Positions 16,813 through 26,510 of a DNA stretch of 64,000 nt are shown in pieces; positions within the stretch are counted from its first letter, which is position 1; every line of letters begins with the position of its first letter. Source of the DNA: Mesorhizobium sp. ES1-1. GTDB taxonomy: Bacteria; Pseudomonadota; Alphaproteobacteria; Rhizobiales; Rhizobiaceae. The translations under genes were made by a program, and so were the position numbers. A model generated the notes under the pieces. It was not told the DNA's origin. It saw only the letters and a program-made list of their open reading frames with translations, and searched no databases. Location: contig NZ_JAIUGX010000013.1 in the NCBI RefSeq assembly GCF_020164785.1, forward strand, positions 124,001 to 188,000, read 5' to 3'.

Positions 16813-17499
16813 ATGGCAGACGGTAATAGATTTTTCCCGGCCCCCCGCCTGATCCTCGCCGCCCTGGTGGCGGGCGTGCTGGCGGGCGCGGTCGCGGTAT
16901 ATGTCAGCGAGAGCCGGTCTGGCAACAATGCCGCGAGCCAGGTCGCGGTCGGCGACAACAAGGACGATGTCGTCTGCACCGCCAAGAGCGAGCGCGCCAA
17001 GAAAGTCGCGGCGGCTGCCACCGGCGAAGTGGCCGCGCTGTTGCCGGCCGATCCGCCGCAATCCCTCAAGAGCCTCGCCTTCAACGGCCCGGACGGCAAG
17101 CCGATGACGATCGCCGACCATGCCGGCAAGACCGTGCTGCTCAATCTGTGGGCGACGTGGTGCGCGCCATGCCGCGCTGAAATGCCGGCGCTCGACGCGC
17201 TGCAAAAGAAGAAGGGCAGCGACGCCTTCCAGGTGGTTGCCGTCAATGTCGATGCCGGCGACGATGTGAAGCCGAAGAAGTTCCTTAGCGATACCGGCGT
17301 CGAGACACTGGGTTACTACAGGGACTCGACGATGGCCCTGTTCAATGACCTCAAGAAACGCGGTCTGGCGCTCGGCCTGCCTGTCACCATGCTGGTCGAT
17401 GGCGAAGGCTGCCTGATCGCCCACATGAACGGCCCGGCCGAATGGGCCGGACCGGACGCCACACGGCTGATCGAAACCGCGCTCGGCACGCCGGGCTGA
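16813..17499 (+). CDS. tlpA: membrane-anchored thiol:disulfide reductase TlpA
   Basis: The 228-residue protein has an N-terminal membrane anchor (about residues 12-32) and a periplasmic thioredoxin-like domain with the active site WCAPC (C117, C120). Additional cysteines at 55 (DDVVC) and near 200 (EGC) match those of rhizobial TlpA, where they form a structural disulfide. TlpA keeps cytochrome oxidase copper chaperones and subunit II reduced. The ATG at 16813 is used because upstream residues would overlap argH promoter sequence. Divergence from argH is also seen in relatives. Confidence 0.88.
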   Translation: MADGNRFFPAPRLILAALVAGVLAGAVAVYVSESRSGNNAASQVAVGDNKDDVVCTAKSERAKKVAAAATGEVAALLPADPPQSLKSLAFNGPDGKPMTIADHAGKTVLLNLWATWCAPCRAEMPALDALQKKKGSDAFQVVAVNVDAGDDVKPKKFLSDTGVETLGYYRDSTMALFNDLKKRGLALGLPVTMLVDGEGCLIAHMNGPAEWAGPDATRLIETALGTPG

Positions 17500-17631
17500 G
17501 GGCTTCCGTCACTGCCGAGCTTAGCTAATCTTCGCGGCCGGGACGGCCCGAGGGTCGCCCCTTTTGGCGGTGTCGAACAATCCAAGGGTTCATTAGTTGA
17601 AGATGAAGTTCACCGAACTGCAATAAAAGCG

Positions 17632-17660
17632 TTGTCCTGATGTCGTGACCGACACATATT
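17632..17660 (+). promoter_or_regulatory. candidate promoter of the ugp operon
   Basis: TTGTCC (17632-17637), a 17-base spacer and CATATT (17655-17660) resemble the alphaproteobacterial housekeeping promoter. Within the spacer the dyad TGTCG-N4-CGACA (17641-17654) could be an operator. It ends 48 bases before the ugpB start. Confidence 0.4.
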
Positions 17661-17708
17661 GCCTTTGCGGGAGCGAGCCTTTCGCCAATGACAATCGGGA
17701 GATGACGC

Positions 17709-19019
17709 ATGAGATTGCTGGGCTTCGCGGCCAGTGTTGCCGCCACCTTGACGTTGCTTTCAACGAGTTCCGCCTTTGCAGTGACGCAGATCAGCTGGTG
17801 GCATGCAATGACCGGCGCCAATGCCGAGGTCGTCGACAAGATATCCAAGGATTTCAACGCGAGTCAGAGCGAATATCAGGTCGTCCCGGTCTTCAAGGGA
17901 ACCTATCCCGAAACGCTGAACGCAGGAATCGCCGCCTTCCGGGCCGGCCAGGCGCCGGACATCATCCAGGTCTTCGACGTCGGAACCGGGGTCATGATGG
18001 CCGCCGAAGGCGCCATCATGCCGGTGGCCGATGTGCTCACAGGCGCCGGTATGGCGTTTGACAAGAGCCAGTATCTGCCAGGCATCGTGGCCTACTACTC
18101 GAAGCCCGACGGCACGATGCTCTCGTTTCCCTATAATTCGTCTTCGCCGATCCTCTATTACAACAAGGACATATTCCAGAAAGCCGGCCTCGATGTGAAC
18201 AATCCGCCCAAGACCTGGAACGAGGTGTGGGAGGACGCCAAGAAGATCAAGGCAAGCGGCGCTGCGGCGTGCGGTTATACCACGACCTGGCTGACCTGGA
18301 TTCACCTGGAGGCCTTTGCCGCGTGGAACGATGTTTCCTACGGCACAAATCAGAACGGTCTGGCGGGGACCGATGTCGAGCTCAAATTCAATGCGCCGAT
18401 CTTCGTCAACCATTTCCAGGCGATCGCCGACCTCGCCAAGGACGGCACGTTCAAGTATGGCGGGCGCACATCGGAGGCCAAGCAGGTGTTCCTGGCTGGA
18501 GAGTGCGGTATTCTCACCGAATCCTCTGGCGGACTGGGCGACATCGTCAAGTCGGGCATGAACTACGGTATCGGCCAATTGCCTTATGACAGCGACGCCA
18601 AGGGTGCGCCGCAGAACACGACGCCGGGCGGCGCCAGCCTTTGGGTCTTCGCCAACAAGTCGGAGGAAGAATACAAGGGCGTGGCCGCGTTTTTCTCCTA
18701 CCTGTCCAAGACCGAGGTCCAGGAATATTTGCATCAGAAATCGGGCTACCTGCCGGTGACCCTGGCTGCCTATGAAGCGACCAAGAAATCGGGGTTTTAC
18801 GACAAGAACCCGGGGCGCGAGACGCCGATCCTGCAGATGATGGGCAAGGCGCCGACGGAGAATTCCAAGGGCGTCCGCCTGATCAATCTGCCTCAGGTCC
18901 GCGACATTGAAAACGAAGAGCTGGAAAAGATGCTCGCCGGCCAGCAGACCGCGCAGCAAGCCCTGGACAATGCCGTGACGCGGGGCAACGCCGCGATCCA
19001 GGAAGCGATCGGGAACTGA
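17709..19019 (+). CDS. ugpB: sn-glycerol-3-phosphate ABC transporter, substrate-binding protein
   Basis: UgpB is the periplasmic receptor that captures sn-glycerol-3-phosphate (and glycerophosphodiesters). The 436-residue product has a signal peptide cleaved near SAFAV, then the family start TQISWWHAMTGANAEVVDKI, the FKGTYPETLNAGIAAFRAGQAPDIIQVFDVGT region and a binding-site part PYNSSSPILYYNKDIF. It is the first gene of a four-gene operon ugpBAEC. A hairpin after the stop may favour ugpB over downstream gene expression. In related bacteria this operon answers to phosphate starvation through PhoB; no clear Pho box was found here. Confidence 0.93.
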   Translation: MRLLGFAASVAATLTLLSTSSAFAVTQISWWHAMTGANAEVVDKISKDFNASQSEYQVVPVFKGTYPETLNAGIAAFRAGQAPDIIQVFDVGTGVMMAAEGAIMPVADVLTGAGMAFDKSQYLPGIVAYYSKPDGTMLSFPYNSSSPILYYNKDIFQKAGLDVNNPPKTWNEVWEDAKKIKASGAAACGYTTTWLTWIHLEAFAAWNDVSYGTNQNGLAGTDVELKFNAPIFVNHFQAIADLAKDGTFKYGGRTSEAKQVFLAGECGILTESSGGLGDIVKSGMNYGIGQLPYDSDAKGAPQNTTPGGASLWVFANKSEEEYKGVAAFFSYLSKTEVQEYLHQKSGYLPVTLAAYEATKKSGFYDKNPGRETPILQMMGKAPTENSKGVRLINLPQVRDIENEELEKMLAGQQTAQQALDNAVTRGNAAIQEAIGN

Positions 19020-19046
19020 CCCGCGTCACTGCGGTCTAACGGCGTC

Positions 19047-19063
19047 CGCCCGCGAAGCGGGCG
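19047..19063 (+). terminator. intercistronic hairpin after ugpB
   Basis: CGCCCGC-GAA-GCGGGCG is a perfect 7-bp stem with a 3-base loop between ugpB and ugpA and no T-run. Such hairpins after binding-protein genes protect the upstream mRNA or attenuate read-through, giving more receptor than permease. Confidence 0.5.
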
Positions 19064-19085
19064 CCTGAACAGCAGGAGAACAAGC

Positions 19086-19970
19086 CTGTCCCAGCGCGTC
19101 GTGTTTCCCAACAAGATCCTGCCGTATCTCCTGGTGGCGCCGCAGCTCGCCATAACGCTGGCGTTCTTTTATTGGCCGGCGGGGCAGGCGCTTTATCAAT
19201 CGATGCTGCGCCAGGATCCTTTCGGCCTGAAGAGCAAGTTCGTGTGGTTCGCCAATTTCCGAAAGGTCTTGGCCGACCCCGCCTACCTCAATTCTCTCAA
19301 GGTCACGGTGGTGTTTTCGCTGTCGACCGCCATCGTGGCGATGGGGGTGGCCTTGCTGCTGGCCGTCATGGCCGAGAAAGTGGTGCGCGGCAGAGGCCTT
19401 TACCGCACCCTGCTGATATGGCCCTACGCCGTCGCGCCGGCGATCGCCGGAATGCTATGGCTGTTCCTGTTCAACCCTTCCATAGGGTCTTTGGCGTATC
19501 TGCTGAGAAGCCTGGGCATTGCCTGGGACCCGCTGCTCAATGGGACCCAGGCCATGATCCTGCTGGTCTCGGCTGCCGCGTGGAAGCAGATCAGCTACAA
19601 TTTCCTGTTCTTCGTCGCCGGCTTGCAGGCGGTGCCCAAGACGCTGATCGAAGCGGCGGCCATCGATGGAGCCGGCGAGACCAAGCGCTTCTGGACCATC
19701 GTGTTTCCCCTGCTAGCGCCCACCACCTTTTTCCTGCTCGTGGTGAACACTGTCTATGCCTTGTTCGACACATTCGGCATCGTCCATGCCGTGACCGGCG
19801 GCGGTCCGGGCAAGTCCACTGAAACGCTGGTTTACAAGGTGTACAATGACGGCTTCGTCAATCTGATCCTGGGCGATTCAGCCGCGCAATCGGTCATCCT
19901 GATGGTCATCGTCATCGCGCTCACGGCCATCCAGTTCCGCTATGTGGAACGCAGAGTCCATTACGGCTGA
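19086..19970 (+). CDS. ugpA: sn-glycerol-3-phosphate ABC transporter, permease UgpA
   Basis: This is one of the two membrane subunits of the glycerol-3-phosphate importer, with six predicted helices and the EAA loop [20 protein letters not shown] that docks on the ATPase. No ATG is available at the start. A CTG at 19086 lies 7 bases after AGGAG and gives 294 residues, the usual family length, beginning [22 protein letters not shown] at 19101 is the other option, but has no ribosome site at the right distance. UgpE follows with its start 8 bases after the ugpA stop. Confidence 0.9.
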   Translation: MSQRVVFPNKILPYLLVAPQLAITLAFFYWPAGQALYQSMLRQDPFGLKSKFVWFANFRKVLADPAYLNSLKVTVVFSLSTAIVAMGVALLLAVMAEKVVRGRGLYRTLLIWPYAVAPAIAGMLWLFLFNPSIGSLAYLLRSLGIAWDPLLNGTQAMILLVSAAAWKQISYNFLFFVAGLQAVPKTLIEAAAIDGAGETKRFWTIVFPLLAPTTFFLLVVNTVYALFDTFGIVHAVTGGGPGKSTETLVYKVYNDGFVNLILGDSAAQSVILMVIVIALTAIQFRYVERRVHYG

Positions 19971-19977
19971 GGCAGGG

Positions 19978-20826
19978 ATGATCGGTCAGTCGCCACTTCG
20001 CATCTTCATCGCCCACGCCATGCTCCTTCTCGGCATCGTGGTCGTCGCCTTTCCGATCTATTACACATTCGTTGCTTCGACCCAGACGCTGCAGACAATC
20101 CTGAAGCCTCCGCTGCCCATGCTGCCGGGGGACCAGTTCTGGAACAATTACGGTGAAGCGCTGTTCGGCGGGGTGGGGCGGATGGGAGGCGTGAGCGTCG
20201 GCCGGCTGCTTCTGAACACGACCATCATGGCACTGGGCATAGCGGTCGGCAAAATCTTCATCTCGATCCTGTCGGCCTATGCGATCGTGTTCTTCCGCTT
20301 CCCTATGCGCATGGTCTTTTTCTGGCTGATCTTCATCACCCTGATGCTGCCTGTCGAGGTTCGCATCCTGCCAACCTACAAGGTGATGGTCGAACTGGGC
20401 CTGATCGACACTTACGCGGGGCTGATCATACCCCTCATCGCGTCGGCCACCGCGACCCTGCTGTTTCGCCAGTTCTTCATGACCATTCCAGGCGAACTGC
20501 TCGAGGCGGCGCGCGTCGACGGAGCCGGCCCGTGGCGGTTCTTCTTCGATATACTGCTGCCGCTATCGCGCACCAACATCGCGGCGCTGTTCGTCATTCT
20601 CTTCATCTACGGCTGGACGCAGTATTTGTGGCCGCTCCTCGTCACCAACAGCAATGATATGAACACGATTGTCATCGCTCTTAGGAAGATGGTGTCTTTC
20701 GCCGACGCCGACACGCAATGGCATCTGGTCATGGTCACGGCGATGCTGGCTATCGTACCGCCGATCCTGGTGGTCGTTGTGATGCAGCGCTGGTTCGTGC
20801 GCGGCCTGGTCGAATCCGAAAAGTGA
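19978..20826 (+). CDS. ugpE: sn-glycerol-3-phosphate ABC transporter, permease UgpE
   Basis: UgpE is the second permease subunit. The 282-residue product has six membrane helices and the EAA motif [22 protein letters not shown] near residue 180. The ATG at 19978 is chosen, with GGCAGGG just before it; the open frame extends into the end of ugpA without family similarity. The C-terminus ([13 protein letters not shown]) is typical for MalG-type permeases. UgpC starts 7 bases after the stop. Confidence 0.93.
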   Translation: MIGQSPLRIFIAHAMLLLGIVVVAFPIYYTFVASTQTLQTILKPPLPMLPGDQFWNNYGEALFGGVGRMGGVSVGRLLLNTTIMALGIAVGKIFISILSAYAIVFFRFPMRMVFFWLIFITLMLPVEVRILPTYKVMVELGLIDTYAGLIIPLIASATATLLFRQFFMTIPGELLEAARVDGAGPWRFFFDILLPLSRTNIAALFVILFIYGWTQYLWPLLVTNSNDMNTIVIALRKMVSFADADTQWHLVMVTAMLAIVPPILVVVVMQRWFVRGLVESEK

Positions 20827-20833
20827 GAAACCG

Positions 20834-21895
20834 ATGGCGACCGTCGATCTGAACGAGGTGAAAAAGGTCTATCCAGGCGGGGTCGAAGCCGTGAAGGGCG
20901 TGTCGATCGCAATTCCCGACAAGGCGCTCTGCGTGCTTGTCGGCCCATCGGGTTGTGGCAAGTCAACGCTGCTGCGGATGATTGCGGGGCTGGAGACCAT
21001 CTCGGCAGGGACGGTCGCCTTCGATGGCAAAGTGGTCAACACGATCGGCCCGACGGAACGCGACATCGCCATGGTGTTCCAGAACTACGCGCTCTACCCG
21101 CATATGAAGGTCTACGACAACATGGCCTACGGATTGCGCAATCGTGGCACGCCGAGGGACGAAATCGATCGCCGCGTCCGCTCGACCGCAGAGATGCTGG
21201 AACTGTCGGGGCTGCTCGATCGGCGGCCGCGCGAATTGTCTGGGGGCCAACGGCAACGCGTCGCCATGGGGCGCGCCGTCGTGCGCGATCCCAAAGTGTT
21301 CCTCTTCGACGAGCCCCTCTCAAATCTCGACGCCAAGCTGCGTGGCCAGATGCGGGTCGAGATCAAGAATCTGCAGAGGAGCCTGGGCGTGACCTCCGTT
21401 TACGTCACGCATGACCAGCTGGAGGCGATGACACTCGCCGATGTGTTGGTCGTCATGAATGGCGGCCTGGTGGAACAGTCCGGCGCAGCGCTCGACATAT
21501 ACGAAAGGCCGGCATCGACTTTCGTGGCCTCATTCATCGGCGCACCGCCAATGAACCTGCTGCCCCTTGTCGGAGGGCAGGCGGGACCGGCTCTTGGCGA
21601 CGGCACGACCGTCGGCTTGGCGCCGGCCGGTGCCGCTACAATCGGCTTCAGGCCAGAAGATGCCGACATCGAATTCGGCACCGACCTGCCTTCGGATGCA
21701 CTGGTGTTGCCGGCTTCCGTCGAAGCCGTCGAGCCCGTCGGCGCGGAGAGCTTTCTGCATTGCCAGGCAGGCGGTGGCCGGATCGTGGTGCGGGTCGCGG
21801 GGCGTACCAGGGTCAGCGTTGGGGATCGGTTGCGGGTTGTCTGCGTGGCCGCGAAGCTGCACTGGTTCGATCAGGCGGGCAGACGCGTCGGTTGA
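20834..21895 (+). CDS. ugpC: sn-glycerol-3-phosphate ABC transporter, ATP-binding protein UgpC
   Basis: The 353-residue ATPase powers the UgpBAE importer. It shows Walker [11 protein letters not shown]-loop [13 protein letters not shown], signature LSGGQRQR, Walker [16 protein letters not shown] and the switch histidine [10 protein letters not shown], followed by a C-terminal TOBE/OB regulatory domain of the MalK type (from about residue 240: [11 protein letters not shown]). The gene ends the operon and converges on the ferric transporter genes with 21 bases between stops; the two stop regions are loosely complementary. Confidence 0.94.
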   Translation: MATVDLNEVKKVYPGGVEAVKGVSIAIPDKALCVLVGPSGCGKSTLLRMIAGLETISAGTVAFDGKVVNTIGPTERDIAMVFQNYALYPHMKVYDNMAYGLRNRGTPRDEIDRRVRSTAEMLELSGLLDRRPRELSGGQRQRVAMGRAVVRDPKVFLFDEPLSNLDAKLRGQMRVEIKNLQRSLGVTSVYVTHDQLEAMTLADVLVVMNGGLVEQSGAALDIYERPASTFVASFIGAPPMNLLPLVGGQAGPALGDGTTVGLAPAGAATIGFRPEDADIEFGTDLPSDALVLPASVEAVEPVGAESFLHCQAGGGRIVVRVAGRTRVSVGDRLRVVCVAAKLHWFDQAGRRVG

Positions 21896-21916
21896 CAGCG
21901 CTCGCCGAAGGCCGCT

Positions 21917-22999
21917 TCAGGCAAAAACATGCGCCTTGCCCGATACGGTCAGCCGCACGATCTCGCCGACCGCCGGCGCGTCCATGCCAGGCTTGCGCAG
22001 GATCAGCGGCGTGTTGCCGATCGCAGCGGCATCGGGCGGGTCGGCATTGTTCAGGAGCCGCACCGCGATCGTGCACATGGAGCCGGCGAACTCCGATTCC
22101 GTCACCTCGCCGAACGGCATGTCCGGTGTGCCCGACATGCCTTCGCGCGATGTTCGCTTCAGCCCGATCTGTTCAGGCCGCAACATGATGCGGGCGACAT
22201 CGCGCCGCTCCCTCGTGTCGACGGCGACGCGACCAAGCGGTGAGTTGGCGAAACCGTCCGCTATCTTGGCCGGCAGGATGATGGCGTCGCCGAGGAACTC
22301 GGCGATCATCCGGTCCTTGGGTCTGAGATAGAGGTCGCGCGGCGAGCCGACCTGAGAGAATTTGCCGTCGCGCATCACCGCCACCTGGCTGGCAAAGGAG
22401 AGCGCCTCTGCCTGATCATGCGTCACCAGGATTGTGGTGATGCCGGCCTCCTCCAGAAGTTCGGCCACGGCCTTGCGCATCGAGGCGCGCAGCGCGGTGT
22501 CCAGGGCGGAGAACGGCTCGTCGAGAAGCATCAGCCTGGGCTTCATCGCCATGGCTCGGGCGAGCGCCACGCGCTGCTGCTGGCCGCCGGAGAGTTCGTG
22601 GGGCCGGCGTTTGAGGACCACCTTGTCGAGGCCGACGATATAGGCGAGTTCGACGATGCGCTCGGCGCGCCTCTCATCGCCGCCGCCCATGCCGAAGCCG
22701 ATATTGTCGCCGATCGTCAGATGCGGGAACAGTGCGCCATCCTGTGCCACCACGCCGATGCCGCGGCGATAGGCCGGCACCGCGGCAGCGTCTCCGGCCA
22801 GCACCTCGCTACCGAGGGTGATGCGGCCCTGGTCGGGGATCTCAAAGCCGGCAATGAGGCGCAGCAGTGTTGTCTTGCCGCAACCGGACGGCCCGACGAT
22901 CGCGGTGCGGCTGCCGCTGGCGACGCTCAGGTCGAGGCCGGCCACTGCTGCCACCGGACCATAGCGCTTGTAGAGGCCCTTGAGTTCGAGGATGCTCAT
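21917..22999 (-). CDS. fbpC: ferric iron ABC transporter, ATP-binding protein
   Basis: The product is a 360-residue ATPase with Walker [10 protein letters not shown], signature LSGGQQQR, Walker [13 protein letters not shown] and a C-terminal regulatory part. The [17 protein letters not shown] region and the companion genes place it in the FbpC/SfuC ferric-importer group. Its ATG overlaps the stop of the permease gene by 4 bases (ATGA-type coupling). It is the last gene of a three-gene unit (receptor, permease, ATPase). The metal specificity is inferred from the receptor. Confidence 0.88.
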   Translation of the reverse strand: MSILELKGLYKRYGPVAAVAGLDLSVASGSRTAIVGPSGCGKTTLLRLIAGFEIPDQGRITLGSEVLAGDAAAVPAYRRGIGVVAQDGALFPHLTIGDNIGFGMGGGDERRAERIVELAYIVGLDKVVLKRRPHELSGGQQQRVALARAMAMKPRLMLLDEPFSALDTALRASMRKAVAELLEEAGITTILVTHDQAEALSFASQVAVMRDGKFSQVGSPRDLYLRPKDRMIAEFLGDAIILPAKIADGFANSPLGRVAVDTRERRDVARIMLRPEQIGLKRTSREGMSGTPDMPFGEVTESEFAGSMCTIAVRLLNNADPPDAAAIGNTPLILRKPGMDAPAVGEIVRLTVSGKAHVFA

Positions 23000-24588
23000 C
23001 GTCCGGCCATCCGTTTCGACTGGACGTAGAGCAGCCAGGTCAAGGGCATCGACATCGCCACCATGATGAGAGCATAGGGCGCGGCCGAGGCGTAATCGAT
23101 CTCGCCGCTATAGGACCAGAATGCCATCGCAAGGGTGCGGGTGCCGTTGGGTGCCAGCATTTGGGTAGCGGTCAGTTCATTCATGATGCCGAGCGCCACC
23201 AGCGCCATGCCGGCGGCCGCACCCGGCGCCGACAGGCGGATCGTCGTCGACCACAGCGCCTTGAGCGGCGGCCGGCCGAGGCTGGAGGCCGCGCGTTCGA
23301 GTTCGACCGGGGCCTGGGCGATCGAGGCCCGCAGGCTGACCAGGGCGCGCGGCAGGAACATCAGCGCATAGGCCACAAGGATTGTGAACAAGGTCTGGTA
23401 GAGCGGCAGGGCGACGCGGACCGTGATGGTGACCAGCGCCAGCGCGATGACGACGCCTGGCAGCGAACCCACAATGTAGTTGCAGCCTTCCAGCAGACGC
23501 TGCAGCGGTCCAGGCGCACGGATCGAGATCCACGCCATCGGCATGGCGGCCACCGTGGCCAGCAACGCGCCGGCGGCCGCCAGGAACAGGGTCTGGCCGA
23601 GCGCCAGGCCGATCTCGTCGAGGCGCCAGACCCCTGAGCCACCGGCGGCAAGCCAGCGGCCAATAGTGACGAACGGTACGCCAAGCGACAGCAGCGCGGT
23701 GGCGGCGAGCAGGAGCAGACAAGGAAGGGTGGCATGTCCGAGGCGCGAGCGTTGTTGGTGTCGCGCCGCGCCCGAGCCGACGCGCGCATAGCGTTCCTCG
23801 CCACGCAACAGCACTTCGAGACCGAGCAGCACCAGACAGCAACTGACCAGGACGCCGGCCAGCATGTTGGCGGCCGGCCCATTGAAAGTCGACTGGAACT
23901 GGTCGACGATCGCCGTGGTGAAGGTGTCGAAGCGGATGAAGACATAAAGCCCGTATTCGGCAAGCAGGTGCAGTCCGACCAGCAGCGAGCCGCCACAGAT
24001 GGCGAGCCGCAATTGCGGCAGCACGACACGCGCGAAGACCCGGCCTGGGCCGAGGCCTAGCGCGGCGGCTGCGTCCTCGAGCGCCGGATCGAGACGGCGC
24101 AACGCTGCCGACACCGGCAGATAGAGGAAGGGGAAATAGGCGATGACGGAAACCAGGACGCCTGCCCCTAGGCCGTGCAGCCCCGGCACCATGGTGATCC
24201 AGGCGTAGCTGTGGACGAAGGCAGGGATGGCGAGCGGCGCCACGCACAGCCAGGCCCAGACCCTTGCGCCAGGCAGGTCGCTGCGTTCAGTCAGCCATGC
24301 CAGCGCCACAGACAGTACAATGGTGATCGGCACGGCGATCAGCACCAGCAGGACTGTGTTGACCAGGAGTTCGCCAACACGCGGCCGAAAGACAAGTGCT
24401 GAGACCGTTTCCCAGCCGGTCTGCACCGCGATCCAGATGATGAAGGCAAGCGGCACTAGGGCCACCAACGAAACCAAGAGGGCCGCTAAGACAATCCACG
24501 GAGCCGCGCGTTGCCGCGACCTGCGGCCCGCGCCGGCAGGCAGGATCGAGCGCGCGAGATCGACCGCGGACGGCATCGGTTCAGACAT
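22996..24588 (-). CDS. fbpB: ferric iron ABC transporter, fused two-domain permease
   Basis: At 530 residues this permease is double the usual size and carries two permease domains in one chain, as in FbpB/SfuB. About twelve hydrophobic helices are visible, with two EAA loops: [20 protein letters not shown] in the first half and [20 protein letters not shown] in the second. It would form the whole inner-membrane channel for iron released by the receptor. It lies 159 bases after the receptor gene and overlaps the ATPase gene by 4 bases. Confidence 0.9.
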   Translation of the reverse strand: MSEPMPSAVDLARSILPAGAGRRSRQRAAPWIVLAALLVSLVALVPLAFIIWIAVQTGWETVSALVFRPRVGELLVNTVLLVLIAVPITIVLSVALAWLTERSDLPGARVWAWLCVAPLAIPAFVHSYAWITMVPGLHGLGAGVLVSVIAYFPFLYLPVSAALRRLDPALEDAAAALGLGPGRVFARVVLPQLRLAICGGSLLVGLHLLAEYGLYVFIRFDTFTTAIVDQFQSTFNGPAANMLAGVLVSCCLVLLGLEVLLRGEERYARVGSGAARHQQRSRLGHATLPCLLLLAATALLSLGVPFVTIGRWLAAGGSGVWRLDEIGLALGQTLFLAAAGALLATVAAMPMAWISIRAPGPLQRLLEGCNYIVGSLPGVVIALALVTITVRVALPLYQTLFTILVAYALMFLPRALVSLRASIAQAPVELERAASSLGRPPLKALWSTTIRLSAPGAAAGMALVALGIMNELTATQMLAPNGTRTLAMAFWSYSGEIDYASAAPYALIMVAMSMPLTWLLYVQSKRMAGR

Positions 24589-24747
24589 CGCGCCGTTGCC
24601 GTGCGGCTACGGCGATTGAAAGACCGCGTGCGCGGCCGGGAACACAGCGTGCCGTCATCGACGAATGCCATTTCGAAAACAAATCACTCCCGCGGAACGT
24701 GGATTCCCGCGGGAGCGTGGTGGCTGTCCTTTTAGGGAGAATGTCAA

Positions 24748-25755
24748 CTAAAGCAAGCCGGCGGCCGTCATCAGGTCGGTGACCTTCTTGGAATTGAGGG
24801 TCGTGGCGTCGACCTTTGGCGCCTGCAGATCGGCCAGCGGCACCAGCTTCGGATTGGACGCTGCACCCTTGCCGACCGCGTACTCGAATGAAGTGCCGGT
24901 CCTCAGCACCTCCTGGCCGCCCTTGCCGGTGACCCATTTCAGGAAGGCCTGGGCCTCTTTGGGATGCTTGCTCGATGCCAGCACGCCGCCGCCGGAAACG
25001 GAAACGAAGGCGCCGGGGTCCTGGTTCTTGAAATAGTGCAGGCCGACATTCTTGCTGTTCTCGCCGGTCTTGGCCTGATCGCCGAAATAGTAATAGTGAT
25101 AGATCACGCCGCCTTCGATCTCGCCGGCGTTAACCGCCTTCATGACCGTCCCGTTGCCCTTATAGGCGGTGAAATTCTCTTTCATCGCCTTCAGCCAATC
25201 CGCCGTGGCGGCTTCGCCCTTCAGCTGCAGCAGGGCGCTGACGATGGCCTGGAAATCGGCCCCGGATGGCGACGCGGCCCAGCGGCCTTTCCAGCTCGGA
25301 TCGGCCAGGTCAAGCAGCGACTTGGGCAGCTTGTCGGCGCCGAGCTTGGTCTTGTTGTAGGCAAAGACCGTGCTGCGCGCGGCGACGCCCACCCATTTTC
25401 CGCTGGCAGGCTGGAAATCCTGCGGCACCTGCGCCAGCGTGTCCGCGTCGACCGGAGCAAAAAGGCCGGCACTCTCGACCAGGACCATGGCCGGCGAATT
25501 CTCGGTAAGGAATACGTCGGCCGGCGAGGATGAACCTTCAGCCACGATCTGGTTGGAGAAGTCGCTGTCTCCGCCATTACGCACGGTGACCTTGATGCCC
25601 GTCTCCTTGGTGAAGCCCTCGGCCCACGCCTTGGTCAGGTTTTCGTGCTGAGCGTTGTAGACAATGATGCCATCGTCTTGCGCTAGCGCCGGGGCGGCCA
25701 TCAGGCCTATGGCCAGCACGGCGGCGCCGGCAAGGGGGAGAAGCGTGAATTTCAT
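24748..25755 (-). CDS. fbpA: ferric iron ABC transporter, substrate-binding protein
   Basis: The 335-residue product has a cleavable signal peptide (cut after APALAQ) and the FbpA/SfuA family pattern: start IIVYNAQHENLTKAWAEGFT, the ADVFLTENSPAMV segment and a tyrosine cluster in GVIYHYYYFGD that supplies iron-binding phenolates. It captures free Fe3+ in the periplasm and delivers it to FbpBC. The promoter region carries a RirA-type box (see 25797-25825), so iron repression is likely. The 159-base gap to fbpB suggests differential expression of the receptor. Confidence 0.9.
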   Translation of the reverse strand: MKFTLLPLAGAAVLAIGLMAAPALAQDDGIIVYNAQHENLTKAWAEGFTKETGIKVTVRNGGDSDFSNQIVAEGSSSPADVFLTENSPAMVLVESAGLFAPVDADTLAQVPQDFQPASGKWVGVAARSTVFAYNKTKLGADKLPKSLLDLADPSWKGRWAASPSGADFQAIVSALLQLKGEAATADWLKAMKENFTAYKGNGTVMKAVNAGEIEGGVIYHYYYFGDQAKTGENSKNVGLHYFKNQDPGAFVSVSGGGVLASSKHPKEAQAFLKWVTGKGGQEVLRTGTSFEYAVGKGAASNPKLVPLADLQAPKVDATTLNSKKVTDLMTAAGLL

Positions 25756-25796
25756 GGCACTGTCCTCGCTATCGGTATCCTGGGTAGTACGCCGGC

Positions 25797-25825
25797 ACCT
25801 ATCGATACCTGAATGGCTTAGTCAA
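25797..25825 (-). promoter_or_regulatory. fbpA promoter overlapped by a RirA-type iron box
   Basis: On the minus strand TTGACT (25825-25820), a 17-base spacer and ATAGGT/GATAGG resemble -35 and -10 elements. The sequence TGA-N9-TCA, the core of the rhizobial iron-responsive operator bound by RirA, lies at 25810-25824, covering the -35 end and spacer. This is an ideal position for a repressor. A 6-base core can occur by chance, so the position carries much of the weight. Confidence 0.5.
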
Positions 25826-25913
25826 CATTTTCTTGCCGATTTTGGCTGGACGCTTAGCCGCACAGTTTCGTGATGCGCCGGTAGTTTGCCTTGGACTTTA
25901 TTTCGTCCGACAC

Positions 25914-25939
25914 GTAACAAATTGCTGCCGAGGCGCGAA
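25914..25939 (+). promoter_or_regulatory. candidate ECF promoter of the sigma factor gene
   Basis: GTAACA, 16 bases, CGAA. This nearly matches the GTAACC-N16-CGAA promoter of Caulobacter SigF and related ECF sigma factors that are paired with NrsF-type anti-sigma proteins, and would allow autoregulation of the gene at 25958. The start point would fall very close to the ribosome site, which weakens the case. Confidence 0.4.
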
Positions 25940-25957
25940 TTTTGGGGGAGAACTCTT

Positions 25958-26509
25958 GTGACCGGCAAGGACGAGGCCGAGCTTTCCCGGCTCATGCGGG
26001 CCGCGATCGCAGGAGATGAAAGGGCTTACGCCGACTTGCTGCACCGTATTGCCGCGTTGGTTCGTGGTTTCGTCAGGCGCAAGATCGTGCAAGGCGGAGT
26101 CGATCCCGAGGATGTCGTGCAGGAAACTTTGCTGGCCATTCATATGAAACGTCACACCTGGCGCCAGGACGCGCCGGTGTTGCCGTGGATCTATGCGATC
26201 GCCCGCTTCAAGCTCATCGACGCTTTCCGGCGGCGCGGTCGGCGTATCGAGATCGATGTCGACGACTTGGCTGAGACGCTGGCAGAGCCGGAGCCCGAGA
26301 CCGTCAGCGAACGCGACATCAACCGGGCATTGGGCGGCCTGTCGCCGGCGCAGCGTTCGGTGGTTTCGGCCATATCGGTGGAAGGCCGCTCAATCGGCGA
26401 GACGGCAGCGAAGTTCGGTATCAGCGAGACCGCGGTGCGCGTGTCGCTGCATCGAGGCCTTGCCGCGATAGCCAAGCGATTCGGTCAGGCGCGGTTCGGG
26501 CGGGAATGA
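25958..26509 (+). CDS. ECF RNA polymerase sigma factor, SigF-like
   Basis: This 183-residue ECF sigma factor has region 2 (LLHRIAALVRGFVRRKI..DPEDVVQETLLAIHMKRHTWRQDAPVLPWIYAIARFKLIDAFRRRGRR) and region 4 (SPAQRSVVSAISVEGRSIGETAAKFGISETAVRVSLHRGL). A GTG at 25958 behind GGGGGAG is chosen as start; the open frame begins earlier at 25886 without family match. The next gene, one base later, is an NrsF-type membrane anti-sigma factor, so this belongs to the SigF-NrsF group that responds to oxidative or metal stress in Caulobacter and Bradyrhizobium. The signal in this organism is inferred only. Confidence 0.88.
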   Translation: MTGKDEAELSRLMRAAIAGDERAYADLLHRIAALVRGFVRRKIVQGGVDPEDVVQETLLAIHMKRHTWRQDAPVLPWIYAIARFKLIDAFRRRGRRIEIDVDDLAETLAEPEPETVSERDINRALGGLSPAQRSVVSAISVEGRSIGETAAKFGISETAVRVSLHRGLAAIAKRFGQARFGRE

Positions 26510-26510
26510 C

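Noticed and set aside
17500-17708. Pho box upstream of ugpB
   Set aside because: Sequences such as TGATGTCGTGACCGACAC only loosely resemble two CTGTCAT half-sites; not convincing enough to claim PhoB control.
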